The notes: generated by a model not told the origin, from the letters alone. A stretch of DNA of 64,000 bases from Blasia pusilla (GCA_050084515.1 CM114271.1:23808001-23872000); one strand, 5' to 3'. Shown: positions 25,919 through 37,853, numbered from the stretch's first letter. Program-made: numbers and translations.

Positions 25919-27540
25919 CTACTCTCGTGTTGCGACTCGCTTCTGTGCCCCGTGCACTTTGTAGCCTAGAATACTGCCATGGGACTTTAATACATTTGCA
26001 CAACACTTAGTTCGCTCGTGATGACTTACAAAATAACGCCCTATACACATGTGTAATCCTCTACATTTTGGACAACAAAAGGAAGTTCTTGCACCACACT
26101 CAACACACAATAGCCTATTAGGAAGCCTCAATCTATATTGGAAAATTAAGGAAGAATAGATCCCATCATGTGAAAGTTGATGGCTTCGCCTCCTTGACGA
26201 TGCCTTACCCACCAAGCTATCCCCAATATCTAGTAGAAATTTTTGGTGTGTACCTTGTTGAGTTTTGTGACTTTTATAATACATACACCATAAGATCCAT
26301 GCATTTGTTAGAGCACTATCTACGAGACTATCTACACAAAAACCAAAAGATTCGATGCCACCTTTTCCTGTATTTGGTCTGGGTGGAATAAGCGACGCGA
26401 AGCTGATCATGGACATTCACGCCCCTCATAAATACTTGATACTCTACCAACATTGGTGAGTTAGGGACTGCAATGTAACTCTTACTACCTCTATCCCATC
26501 GCATGACAGTAGTGTTCAATCGGACAGGTGTGGGAGATGTTGACAATAAGGCAACCATGTGATTGTCCATCCAAAGGCAAGCAAAAATATGAGTGGTCAT
26601 CTAATCGAATGTCAAGCGATGTGATACCTCTAGCAAATCCTTGAACCTTGTAGACAAACAGTCTAGGAAGAGTCTACACTTGGTAATTTTATCATAGTCT
26701 TTGCTTGTTTTATCCTTACATATGGTCTCATTATTCACTAGATGAAGGCTTCTGAGGATCTCCTCCCACCAATTTCTACTCATAAGGCTAGATATGTATG
26801 GATTGTGAAAGAGCTTATGTTGTGTCTGCCAATGGGATCTCCTAGTCGGGAGCTTGTTGATTCCCATGAAAATAGACACCCCTACCCAAGTTCGGAATTC
26901 TCATCGCTACAAGTTTCTCAATTGGGCACCCTTCAAGTTTTTCCCATAGCTATTAGTCTGTTGGCAGATACGTCTCATATGTTTTTCCTCTCTATTCTCA
27001 AACCAAGTAGGAAAAGGATTAAGATTCTCTCCCTTGAAGGAAGTGTCATGTGTGTAGAGTGGATTATCTCCCTCCCACCACTCATCTGAAAAAATTCCAT
27101 GAGTTCCAATCATCCGGTAGTTGGTACACACCCAACTTGGATAAATCTGACTCTAAGAGCTCGTCCGCATAACCTAGCCACTCTGAGCTCAAATCTGAAT
27201 TTTTTTTCTCCACCTCTAAGTCCCATTCAGACTCAGATTCATCATTGTAGGGTGTATCTTGAATATTTTTTTGATCAGAAGGTAGGCTATGGGCAGGTTG
27301 GGTAAATAGGTTGAAGCCAACTTCCCTAATTTTCAAGGTTTTATCCCCCATATCTACGTCACATGTCGTGCAAAAGGTCTCCACCTCCTTTTCGGAGTGT
27401 GGGAGTCGGATCTTCACTTTAGAGATTGTTGTGAGAAAATGTTGAAACTCATCTATAAACTCACATTTTATCCATTCATAGTCATAGAGGCTTGGGGGCA
27501 AATCTGAATCCTCAAAAGCATCTCTATGGACGTACAACAC
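25919..27540 (-). pseudogene. piggyBac-like (DDE_Tnp_1_7) transposase, broken
   Basis: A piggyBac-type transposase cuts and pastes its own element at TTAA sites. Reading right to left, an acidic N-terminal block (27540-27082) is followed in another frame by 27131-26907. Next comes the conserved early domain (26879-26601: MGINKLPTRRSHW, then MSRNWWEEILRSLHL), which ends at an in-frame stop just after LTFD, where the family has its first catalytic Asp. The next block, 26600-26328, begins directly in the region after the third Asp (WMDNHMVALLSTSPTP, MRGVNVHDQLRVAYSTQTK), so the middle of the catalytic core is missing. A frameshift then leads to the C-terminal block (26416-25919: FCVDSLVDSALTNAW) and a cysteine-rich finger (CVECGARTSFCCPKC, then C..HH..C). 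At least two frameshifts, one stop and an internal deletion make it inactive. Terminal repeats were not found. Confidence 0.85.
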
Positions 27541-28647
27541 CCGTACAACTTGGCTTTGCTCATCACAATGGTTTGGATCTTTGGAGGTCGAGGGAAGTGG
27601 GATCTAGTCTGCACAATATTGCCTTCCATGGCTAGCCACCAAGCTGTCCCTTAGAACCATGAATTGTGAAGGTCTGAAGGGGTCTGAACCATAATCTTCT
27701 TTAGATCTAATTGGTATCTATTGGGCTTGTGTTCCACATTTGAGCTACCCTTCTTCACCTTATACGTATGCGTATCTCTAAGGGATGGAGGAGGCAATGT
27801 AGCACAAGGTGCTTCAATGCAGAGAATAATACCTACAATCTGGGAATCCCCTAGACTACCCATGTCTGGCAAGTGGTTCAAGTCTAGAACTTGATAATCC
27901 GTCGATCTATCACCTATCCGATTTTGATGATGGGTACTTTCCAAAGGGTGTTTGGTATATGATGGGATGGCATGGTCTTGGTGGTGAAGTGATTATGTGG
28001 TGGGGCACAAAGGTGTGTAGAAAGGTTTAGTAGATGGTTGGTTGGGCTCATTGGTGGGCTTTTTTTGCCAAATGGAAATAGACGAGTGTGACAATATGAG
28101 AGTGGAGGGTTGGTTTTTGATGTAGAGGGATGATATTTTGTACGTGTATTAGATATTGCAGTTGTTGGGTGATGGGACTAAAGGGGTTGGGTAAATGTAA
28201 CCTTACGAGCTCTGTTTCGTATTTGCCTCAAAGATAGAACATCAAGGTCCAGAATTTGGCTATCATGCACAATGGAATCACATGGAGATTTTTTAGGATC
28301 GTGAGGTAGAAGTCATGATGGAGATGCAATCCTAATAGTTCTAGGAGGGTTCTCGACAAGAAGTTCCTTTTCCCAAATATCTGGAAGCATGGGTAGGTAT
28401 GACCTATATATGGCGGCACACGACGCCCGTGGCCGTCATCCAAATCTTGAGCCCTCTTTACCCGATGCGTTCTAAGCGGATGGCCAAAGCCTAGATGTGG
28501 CGCTTGGATCCCCATAGCCAGCGCCTGATACTTGAATATTTTTTTGATGCCCAAATTTTGGTAAAAAATTGTTTAAAAAAACAAGAAAAAGAGATGTTAC
28601 TTTCCAAAAAAAAAATTTGAATTAATTTTTTCAGCCAAACCTTGTGG
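27541..28647. other. Flank of the piggyBac-like pseudogene
   Basis: The minus-strand frame 27944-27651 (97 codons) might be further N-terminal transposase sequence or the element's 5' region, but it carries no motif I can name. The rest is of mixed composition. If the element's terminal inverted repeat and TTAA survive, one end should lie in this stretch. Confidence 0.35.
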
Positions 28648-29418
28648 AAGAGGAGTAAAGGACCATTGAGCATATGCATAAGAATAATTGAAACATAGAA
28701 AAAAAATGATTTTTGGTGCGTGGCACGAGAGTAGAGGGAGACCTAGAGAGATGCATTCGACAAAATTTAGGACTTTCTCCTCCTTTTTTATGGCCAATTT
28801 TTTTCCTTTGGGATATTGAAGGAGAAGTGCAAAAGCCCCAAAGCTGCTATTTTCACTTCTTGTGGATCCCCCTCAAGCGAAAGGGGTAAGGACAAGAGGC
28901 GAAAAGGGAGCAGAAGATGATGGGGGGATGTGTCTTGAGATGTGAGAGGTGGGCCATTGGCTAGAAAATTTCCCTCACCAACAAGTTGATCAAGTGGATT
29001 TAAGGATATACTAGCTACTCACAAATGAGAATGGGGCGGGGGAGGAGAGAGTGGGGACTCAGAAGGGTGAGAGGGGTGAAGGAACATTGAGAATGTGCAT
29101 GAGAATGATCGAAACATAAGAAAATATTTTGATTATAGGTGCATGGCATGATATAAGAGGAAGAGGTGCATGCATCAAATTGTAATCCTTTCTCCTCCTT
29201 TTTTTCTTGAAATTTTTTCTCACTCCAAGTTATGGAAGGAGAAGTAAGAAAGCCCCAAAGCATTTGTTTGCACTTCTTGTAGACCCCTTGAAGTTGAAGG
29301 GAGGGAACCTTGGGTAAGGAGAACAGGCATAGAGGGGAGCAAAGGATGATGGGGATACATGTCAAATGCAAGAGGCAAGCCATTGGCTAGAAGATTTCCC
29401 CCATGAACAAGTTCATCA
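28648..29418. repeat. Direct repeat, two diverged copies of about 345 bp
   Basis: Copy 1 (about 28648-28995) and copy 2 (about 29078-29418) lie 415-430 bases apart. Shared landmarks in order are GGACCATTGAG..ATGCATAAGAAT, AAACATAGAAAA, GGTGC(G/A)TGGCA, TTTCTCCTCCTTTTTT, GAAGGAGAAGT, AAAGCCCCAAAGC, CACTTCTTGTGGACCCC-like text, GATGATGGGG and GCCATTGGCTAGAA. No ORF is conserved between copies. This could be a duplicated fragment of an LTR or of a non-coding element. Confidence 0.8.
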
Positions 29419-30534
29419 TAATCCATCAAAATTTGCTATTTGATGCTTCCATTTTTCAAGTTTATGCAAAGAAATGTCACTAGAATTTTATATGAAGTCG
29501 AAAAGGCCAATCGAGGAGTTATTAAGAAATTTGATTAGGAAGAATCTATGATGGAGAATCAACTCAAGATCATATCAATTAGATGTCAACCCATTTTTTT
29601 CCAAAACTATGAGTTTTATGAAGAATGCATTTATACAAGTTCTTTGTGTATCTAATACATCATCCTTATGAGATAAAGATCAAGTTGAATATAAAGTACC
29701 GAGAAGACAACATGGAAACATCGATCAAAGGAAGGATCTAGCGAAATCCATTATGGCAAGTGCATTCATAGGTAGTTTTATTGTTGAAAATGGACAAACC
29801 ATGCCTCATAGTATATAAGGGACTATGTGATATTCTCATTTCTCTCTAACTATTCATGTTTCATACATGGTTGCATGGAAAGACAAGTCTCGGATCACCC
29901 ATTACCTACCCTTGCGCAGGCAACTTGGGACCTTAATTTTGATTTTTTTTTTCCAATTTTGTACAAAAATTGCATAGAAGTGTGGCACTGATTCCACAAT
30001 GGCCCTCTTCAAATTCAAGAAAACACACAAATAGAGTTACAAGAATTTTCAACCTAACTTTCTACAAGTGTAGACTAAAGAGTGGTTTGAATTTTGCTTT
30101 ATTTATTAATGAAGTTAGTACATAGAAATTGATTTCGTCTCCATACGTTCTCCATTTGGGTGCATGCCTTTGAGTTGGAACTTGTTGTAAAGTCCCATAT
30201 GTCCCTCCATAGGTCAAACTTATCCAGAAAAGTTCAGATAAGTTTGTGCATGTCCATAGACACGCTTTCCCGCCCTATGCACAAGTTTTGAGGGAATCCA
30301 CATCGCTTGCGCAAAGCGAGAGTGCAAGGGTTGGGCAAAGGACAATTGGCAGAGTTTTAGTAAGTGGGCACAACATGGTGTGGGATACAAGATTTTTTGT
30401 TTTGTTTACCGACACATCGATCTATCCTTTGCTAGGATAGACATAAGACCGCGTCCATGGACAAGTCCACAGACCCAGAATTTTTTTGCATACAACCTTA
30501 GTGTCATACAAGGTTGGACATAAATGGACAAGTT
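29419..30534. other. Repeat-like region without genes
   Basis: No coding region is recognised. A TATA-like GTATATAAGG at 29811-29820, followed by pyrimidine-rich text, resembles the promoter part of an LTR, but no partner LTR was found. Phrases such as TGTCCATAGACA and AGGATAGACATAAG recur at 30250, 30435, 30542 and 30920, linking this stretch to the foldback element that follows. Confidence 0.35.
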
Positions 30535-30913
30535 TGAACATGTCCATAGACATGTGCAACGGTTCACTCGCCCGCGCCCTCCGTGGAGCCCGTCGATCCC
30601 GTAATGTAGGCCTGGCTAGCCGAGCTGCATGAAGCCCGCGCGTAGCCCGCTACAGGCTTGCATGGCTTGCAGGGCCCCCATTGGGCAGGCTGAGGCCCGT
30701 GGGCGAGCCCGCATAGGGCGGGCTCAAGGTGTGGGCTTGTCCAATGGAGGCCTTGCACGCCTTGCAGGCATGAGGCACTCCGCGCACGGGCTTCCAATGG
30801 GCTAAAAAATGGGTGCGGGCTCGACCAGCCCGGGTCTACATTACGGGCTCGGTAGGCTCCGCTGCGGGCTCGGGTGCGGTTCATGGGTACTTGGGCCCAC
30901 ATGGATATGTTCA
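30535..30913. mobile_element. GC-rich foldback/MITE-like element with ~80-bp imperfect terminal inverted repeats
   Basis: The left end (30535-30613) and the reverse complement of the right end (30832-30913) run in parallel: TGAACATGTCCAT against TGAACATATCCAT at the tips, a GAGCCCG/GGAGCC-rich middle, and CCCGTAATGTAGGCC against CCCGTAATGTAGACC at the inner edge. The interior is very GC-rich with repeated GCCCG and TTGCAGG motifs. The element codes for nothing recognisable. Related direct repeats (CTAGGATAGACATAAG at about 30433 and CCTAGGGATAGACATAAG at 30915) lie outside its left end and directly beyond its right end. Confidence 0.7.
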
Positions 30914-32601
30914 TCCTAGGGATAGACATAAGTCCGTTTTCACATCTTATTTTGACGTAGGTAGAGTTCTATCGCGTCGCCAACATTGAGAGTCAGCGGG
31001 CTATTTGGATGTAACTTCGTCCCGAGATGTCGGATGAGGTTGGCGATAGGTTGGCATAGACGTGTGTGGATGTGTAGGAGTTAGGATGGTAGCGTCCGGA
31101 TTCCCTCATAGCAGAGGGTGGATGTGGTTTGATATGCCGATGTAGATTCATGAGTGGAGTTTAAGGCCGGGTGAGCAATTTTTACTACTCTTGCTTTTAC
31201 ATGAGAAAGATGTTAGGGGCGTGGTGGGAATTCGTTATTTGTAGGTAGGCAAGCAAGTTTCCTACCTGCAAATGCATATAGAGGTGCATATAATACAGGC
31301 GTTGGTCATTTTTTTGTTCAGAAGGCTGTGTGCGGAAGCGCGATCTGTTTTTCTCAAATTTCGCTAGTGCAAGTTGATAGGGGGGCGGCAATAGAGTGTA
31401 GCGCAAGTTGGGGCAACATGTGGTTGAGAGTGTGTCATTGACGGGTGAGTAGTGAGTGTCGGGAAACATAAAGGACCAAGTTTAGGGCTTGCAGCCGCCG
31501 GGGGGTTGTCAAGTAAAAGTGGCTAGGGCTTGGACTAGGGTTAGGTCGTAGGAGCTAGACCGCACAAATTGGAGGACCGAGATTCATGATGGGTGAGTGA
31601 CGATTCACCATGTGGCAGTCGGATGCGCAAAGGTAGGAGAGAGGCTGGACGGCCGGAAGGGCGAGTGTCGCTTTGAACCGGGGCGGCAAGAATTGGGGCC
31701 AGGCATAGGGCGGCAAGCCGCCCCCCAATGGGCAGTTAAGGCCCATAGGGACGCGGGCCAAGTGCCTGGCCTCTTTTAACCACGTCGTTGGGAGCGCCAT
31801 GGTGGGCGCCTTCTTGACGTAGTAGGTGGGCTACGTAGTCGACACCTAGACGTGGTTGATAGAATGGATGTGGTAGGGTCAGGGTGGTGGATGTAGTAGA
31901 GGCACAGGCAATGTGGTAGATGGGCAGCCATGGTTGGGGTCGAACGTGGTTGAGTTGAGTTACGTAGTGGGAGAGAGTTTGTGAGACTTGGTGTTTCATG
32001 AGCATGGTGGGATTTGCGACGGGAGTTTGGTTGTTATTGCAAGTCGATTGGGGGCCGACTTAGTAGTCCATCATCGATTATGGCTGCGAGGGTTGTGATG
32101 GGGACACACATGTCGACGTTGACGGGAGGTTTGACGTGTTGGTCGAGGAGGGTGTCGTGTTGCGGAGGTTGCCGTACCACATGGAGGAGTGAGTGTTGAC
32201 GGTGCCATAGGTTGGAGGGCGTGATCAGGTTACCCATTCGAGTCCCTTTTCCCGCACTTATCTTGTGTGATTGAGAGTACTGGGTATTGGGTAGTTGGTG
32301 GTGTTAGATGGATGTAGCGATGGTGACGATTGTACACTCCTTTCATGTATAGCATGTTGGTGAATATATGGCGTTTGCCGAGTAGGGGTCACGTGTCTGA
32401 CTTGAGCGTGTCGGTAGTTTAGGTGAGTTAGTTGGGAGGCTCATGGTAAGCCTGAGTGTTGAGTGTGTCATCACGGGATTGACATTAGCGTATGTGAGCT
32501 AGTGAGGAGTTTGGGAGACTCTTGGTGAGTCTGAGTTCTTGAGCGGGTGAGATAAGGTTGTCATCACGGCGTTCTTCCAGGTTTCGGAAGAATGGGGTAG
32601 T
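30914..32601. other. Non-coding stretch upstream of the first gag element
   Basis: This is G-rich on the plus strand, with overlapping frames of 60-90 codons on both strands that I cannot assign. If the gag element to the right had a 5' LTR and primer-binding site they should lie here, but I found no tRNA-Met-like primer site (TGGTATCAGAGC). Confidence 0.35.
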
Positions 32602-35025
32602 ATGAGCAGTGATAGTGGAGTGACATGGAGTGGTGTGAGGTATCAAGGGTTTTTGAGTGAGGAACCACCCCGACTTCCATCAGTGGTTGGATCGTCATCA
32701 CTAGACAACGGGTTTGGTGACGAGATCGCAGACGGGGACGCTCATATGTGGAGAGAGATGGACGACATAGACCATCGGGGCATGCATCATTTCTCGGGTG
32801 CCGCAGGCACTATAGATCTTGATGATTTCATCTAGGAGTTTGACACGTGGTGCGACTTTGAGGAGATCAGAGCCCCTTCACGATTCAACCCTTTCATGGG
32901 GTGGAAGGGTCTGTTCCATCATTTAGAGGGTCCTCCAATGGATGACTACATGGAGTTTTGGTCTTTATACTCTATAGATATCAATGCCTGGAGGGTGTTT
33001 TGGGCTCCAGGGTATGTGTCCACTAGTGGCCGCAAGGCGTATGATGGTATATTGAGAGCGGAGAGACCTTCACCATCAACCCGAGGACTAGATGGAGAGG
33101 ATGACAGTAAGACTGGTGAGGTGGGAGAGACCTCTCGTGGTAGAGGACCGCCCAGTTTCAGTCCTACAATGGAGTTCTTTTGATAGTTGGGGAGGAGCTA
33201 TCAAGGCGTGCGGACCAACAAGCTGAAGAGTCTACAGGATTTTCAGCGGAGATCGGGTGAGAGTCTGAGGGAGGCGTTCATGCGCATGGGACAATTGATT
33301 TTTGCCACATATGGGGTGACTGAGGCGCAGTCAGTGCATTATTGGTATGGGGTGCTAGATGGGGAGCTACGGAGAAGATTTTGGGATGCAATATTGCTTC
33401 ACATGGTGAAGCCCATATTGAAGGTGGTCTTTGAGTTTTCTGAGCGGATAGAGTTCAACATGAGTGAGGAGCAGGTGGTGACTACGGGTTTTTTGCGGGA
33501 TTCGACGGGTCAACGAGTAGGAGTAAACCCACAGGTGCCCCAACATGCACCGGTACCACGAGAGTGGGCTAGTGGGCCCAGAGAGCAAGGCGGGTATCGT
33601 GAGTTGATGAGGCAATGACCCGTACCAACATATGTTTCCCAACATGGACAAAGGTTGGCTTGTTGGATGTGTGATGGGTCACATAGGCAAAGGGACTGCC
33701 CATAGCATGGGAGAGGGCCATGGGTTCCTCTGATTGCTCAGGAGCCACAAAGAATGGCCCCACCACAGTTACAGCGTGATCATTGTCACCGATATGGTCA
33801 GACTAGGGATAGGTGTTATGATCTTCGCGGGGAGGTACGTCGTGAGATAGGCAGAGGACTTGGGGGCGAGAGAGTTGGTGGAGATTGAGTGGTAGATGAT
33901 CGTGGTGGTAGAGTGCCATCACCAGTCATGGGAGATGGAGGGCGTGCACCCAATGCAGCGCCCCTTACGCGCATCGATCAGTTGGAGTAGAGGATTGGTA
34001 CCATGACGATGATGTGGCTACAGGCAGGCCTAGAGCTTAGAGTAGCTAGTGTGGCGCTAGCCTCCACATCATACCACAATGTTGGTAAGGATTCTTAGGG
34101 GATGGGATTTATGCGGCGCACGTTCAGGTTGTTGTGGTGGTGACTCGGGGAGCTGCGAGGGTAACCAAGCCATGGAGAGGTGGGGTTGAGATTGACCCAC
34201 AGGAGAGGAGCGATGGGCGGCAGGCCAAGGTTCCCCAATCATTCACATTGTCAGAGGCATTGCATACACCGTTGATGGTGCCTCGACAACTGTTAGTACC
34301 CACAGGTGGGACAAGTGCATCGACGTCAGGAGGAGTTGGAGAGACGACTCTTATGCCAGCTCGGGAGGAGCCAATATTGACCATGTTGTAGGAGGTGGCC
34401 ACTAGGGTGAGCCAGACTCGGTTTTTTCCGCCATGGAGTTGGCGACGTTGGGAGTTGGACCAACAGAGTGTTGCGGCTAGCCGCCACATTATGTGAGCGT
34501 GGAGAGGTGACTGCCTCTCGTTCACAGGTAGTTGAGGAGGTGGTGGACTTGCCCTTGGAGCACGAGCTCAGGACTTCATCCACTGAGTCATGGCATGCGG
34601 CGGCGGCAAAGTTGGTAGATATGCCGGCTAGGCCTGCGATAGAGCGAGCCATGGTCACACCAGGTGTGGTGTTGTTGGATAACCGATCAAGAGTGTTTCG
34701 CTTGGTTAGTCCCACACGTACGATGTACCACTTGCAACGCGTCCTACTTGATTCGGGAGCGCAGCCCTTGATGTTAGGGAAGGCGGCGTGTTTGGCGTTG
34801 GGATTACGGAAAGGCGACATCGAGCGTTGTCCCTTCATATATGGGGTCCTAGTGTATATGCGTGAGTATCTTTCATTTATGTGTGGATCTACCCGTATGT
34901 TGGGAAAGATCGGTGTTGTGTGGTGTGTAGATGTGACCAGAAATATGGGTTGTGTAGCGATGTGTATGCGCACCACACCGGAGACGCGAACTTTTTCCAT
35001 GTCCAATCTTGGTGTCATATCTTGA
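32602..35025 (+). pseudogene. Retrotransposon gag-protease remnant, copy 1 (Ty3/Gypsy-like)
   Basis: Gag packages the element's RNA; the retropepsin-like protease cuts it. One reading frame runs from 32602 to past 33700 with several nonsense codons: TAG 32833, TGA 33181, TAG 33184, TGA 33616 and another TAG near 33703. It contains a capsid-like segment (SYQGVRTNKLKSLQDFQRRS, GESLREAFMRMGQLIF) homologous to the second copy at 51671, a CCHC zinc knuckle (CWMCDGSHRQRDC) and a second knuckle whose first Cys is Arg. The block 34468-35025 is a separate frame holding the aspartic protease motif LLDSGAQPLMLGKAACLALGL (Asp codon 34750-34752). No reverse transcriptase, RNase H or integrase follows. Such gag-protease units without pol resemble non-autonomous TR-GAG elements of plants; LTRs were not found. 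Confidence 0.8.
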
Positions 35026-35344
35026 TGGGTAGATGTTGCAACACATATGCATGTCTTTAAATGGAGTTTTGAATGTAGTGGTTATGGATTCCATCATCTT
35101 AATGAAGCAATCTTTTTCAAATCTTTGCCTTCAATTGAGGTCTCATTGTGCAATTTCGCATTCGTTCTCCTGTGTGCTAGGATCTCCAAGGAAATTATAA
35201 TATGGTGTTGTCATATCTTCCAATCCCTAGAAAAGGATGGGTTTTCCATGTCAAATAACCAAAATGAAACCAATGAGAATATTTGGCTTTTCACAAGGGC
35301 TAGTGGGGTTGTGTTTATAGATACCATTAGAAAGTTTAAATCCC

Positions 35345-35475
35345 TCTTGAAGGATCGATAGATGTAGTCAGATGGAGATCAATCAGACTACATCTATCGA
35401 TACTTTAATAACTTTGTATTGTGATCCTCTAGTCTGATTGATCTCCATCTGACTACATCTATCGATCCTTCAAGA
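35345..35475. repeat. Perfect 46-bp inverted repeat with nested 15-bp stem
   Basis: Arm 35345-35390 is exactly complementary to 35430-35475 across a 39-base spacer. The left arm and the bases after it also form an inner stem, with TCGATAGATGTAGTC pairing with GACTACATCTATCGA, and the latter phrase recurs near 35451. The DNA can therefore fold as one long or two competing hairpins. It marks the edge between gag-related DNA and AT-rich DNA. Confidence 0.9.
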
Positions 35476-36797
35476 TAATACATTAATAACTTTGAGCAAA
35501 TTTTTTTAAACTAAAATAGGTTACTAATATCTAAATATAATCTTTAGAGAAACGTGAGACAAAACACCCAAAAAAATCAATCTACATTTAGTTCTTCAAA
35601 AGAACCCTCCAACATAACCCTTGGGATGGGGCACATTGATCTCCTACACTTTTAATTCTCAGTAGTGTAATGGGTTTTTTTGTTATAGCATCTTCTTAGA
35701 TTGTGCCTTTTTTTAAAAATCCGAAAATAAGGAGAGCTAAATGTCTGCATGGGATGCACATTTTTTGGCATTTTTCTCACCTCCATTGCAATTATTATGA
35801 CAAATACTCTAGCTAGAATAATTTTCACATTAAAATATACAAGCGTACTAGTTTTTTTAATTAAAGAAAGTAAGGATCTATTTTCTTGATTTGTATTCCA
35901 TCCATGTTTGGCAACTAAAAAATATCTTATAAATAATAAATTTAATATAGAATAGAATTCTAATACTTGTAAATCAAGTACTATTGTACTAGTAGTGTAA
36001 TGTACTAGTACAATCTAAATTTGTGTTGTGTGTCATGTTAAATCTTCTATGAATCTTTTTCTTATGTTACTAGGAAATATGCGATTGCTAAGCATATGTC
36101 ATGAAGTGTTTGAATGAGTGGGATAGAGGTAATGGAGTGGTGGAATTTGGGTAATTGCCAACTGTCACTAATAATTAATTCCCTAATATCCAATTAACTC
36201 TTGAGATACAATACATGATCAAAATCATACTATTAAGGATGTCAGCCTTGGTTAAGATGCTCCCAATGAACGCCACATGTGAAGCCTTTCATTTTTTGTT
36301 TAATTTTGCCTATACTAAATTAAAGTTTGAATAGGAAAAAGCTTTTAATAGTATAACTTTTTAAAAATAAAAAAAAATATTATCTTCATGAAAACATTGT
36401 GAGACTTTTTCATAACCAATTCATTTTTGAAATAAAATTCGTATTTAAAAATTTAAGAAAAAATCTAAAACTTTTAATTTCAAGTTTATTCTGAAAGGGA
36501 AATTACATATTAATTTATAAATATGTAATTTAGCGGAAGGGAAATTACATATTACTCTAGCTATGAGGGATTTTTAAAGATTATTTTGAGACAAACTTTG
36601 GATCAAAATGAGTGATCCATTTTTTTTTACTTATTGAGAGATGAGGGTTAGAAAAATAAGGATAATTCATTTCTTTTTTAATTAATAAGGGGAAAGATAA
36701 GAATTTTTTAAATGAAAATTATATTCTTATAATTATTCATATATTTAAAGGAAAAATTATCATCACTATTTATTTATCAAATCTATAATTTCAACCT
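35476..36797. other. AT-rich stretch, no genes
   Basis: Composition is strongly AT-rich throughout, with many A and T runs and no frames of note. A short direct repeat (GAAAGGGAAATTACATATTA-like) occurs near 36495 and 36540. No promoter can be singled out for the coding block that begins at 36798. Confidence 0.5.
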
Positions 36798-37511
36798 ATG
36801 TCTTATGTAATGACCTCATATTGTGGTTTCATGCAGGAGTCACACGATGGAACTTGTAGTAGGTTGACGTCTGAGTGTTCAGCGGTTGGTGACTCAAAAC
36901 TTAGAAAAGTAGTAAACACTATCCTCGGGAATGACTTAGCCATTGCACTCAAAATATCAGATTCTGACGACTCTAAACGTTATTCAACAAACAAATGTGT
37001 AAATGCACAGAAAAATGATACGTCTCAAGCTCCACCTGGAGCTCCAGTGTCTACAAAGCCTGCGGCTTTGGCAAGAAGTACATCGCTGAAGAAAGCTGCT
37101 AGCCACAATATGAAGGGAGAACGAACACTGACATCTCTGGGACACGTAGAGTCATCGCGTCGCAGGCTTCTATGGGAAATGTGACCGAGAAAAAACACGA
37201 AATGGATCCCACGTAGAACAATATCAACGACAGTTGGAGACTCCAGTAGTTTGGACGCTTCTCCGGAAATTTTAGCTGTAAAACCTTCAAAGAAAAAGAA
37301 CCATAATAACCCCTCCCTAGCATATGGAACATCTCTAGATAGTACTGGCCCAGAGATCTTGTCCTTGGTAAGACTCAATCGGCATCTTTTCTATCATGGG
37401 TTTCACACAGACTTTGATCATGCCAGAAGAGAGTTGAGATTTCTAGTGGGTGGTGGTTCCATAAAGTCGAGCATGGAGATTAAACCTCTTTGGAAACCAT
37501 TAGGGAAATGA
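36798..37511 (+). pseudogene. Unassigned coding-like block upstream of the HAD-like modules
   Basis: One frame stays open from 36798 to 37511 apart from a single TGA at 37182-37184, giving about 237 codons. Composition looks protein-like: Ser/Lys/Ala-rich and probably disordered in the first half (SSRRR, TSLKKAA), then LYS/ASN stretches and DHARRELRFLVGGGS. I recognise no domain. A donor-like GTAAGA after the codons for GPEILSL (near 37365) means part of the frame may be intron. Position and strand suggest it is the N-terminal part of the gene or pseudogene that continues into the FCP1-like modules. Confidence 0.45.
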
Positions 37512-37853
37512 GTTCGGAAATTAGATCTTTGGATTCTAGCACCTGGGGGAGCTTGAAGTGATAGTCATTTTCATTCATATCTTAATCGAAACTTCACTTC
37601 CTATTCATTCCCTTGTAATCATCTTCTATCAATTGTATTATGAAGTGTAAGGGTTTTGCCCTTGCATCCCTTCAGCACACGAGAGGTGCAGTAGTAAATA
37701 GAATGTTACTAGTCCGAGAGTTGAGGACTTTTATTTTCATGTTGTGTTTCATTTTCTCCTACAACCTTGCATCGCCTTTGTATTTCTGTATGATTCTTTT
37801 GATTCTGATGAAAGAAATGTCTGATGCAGACTCGACCCTGATCTGGTAAAATC

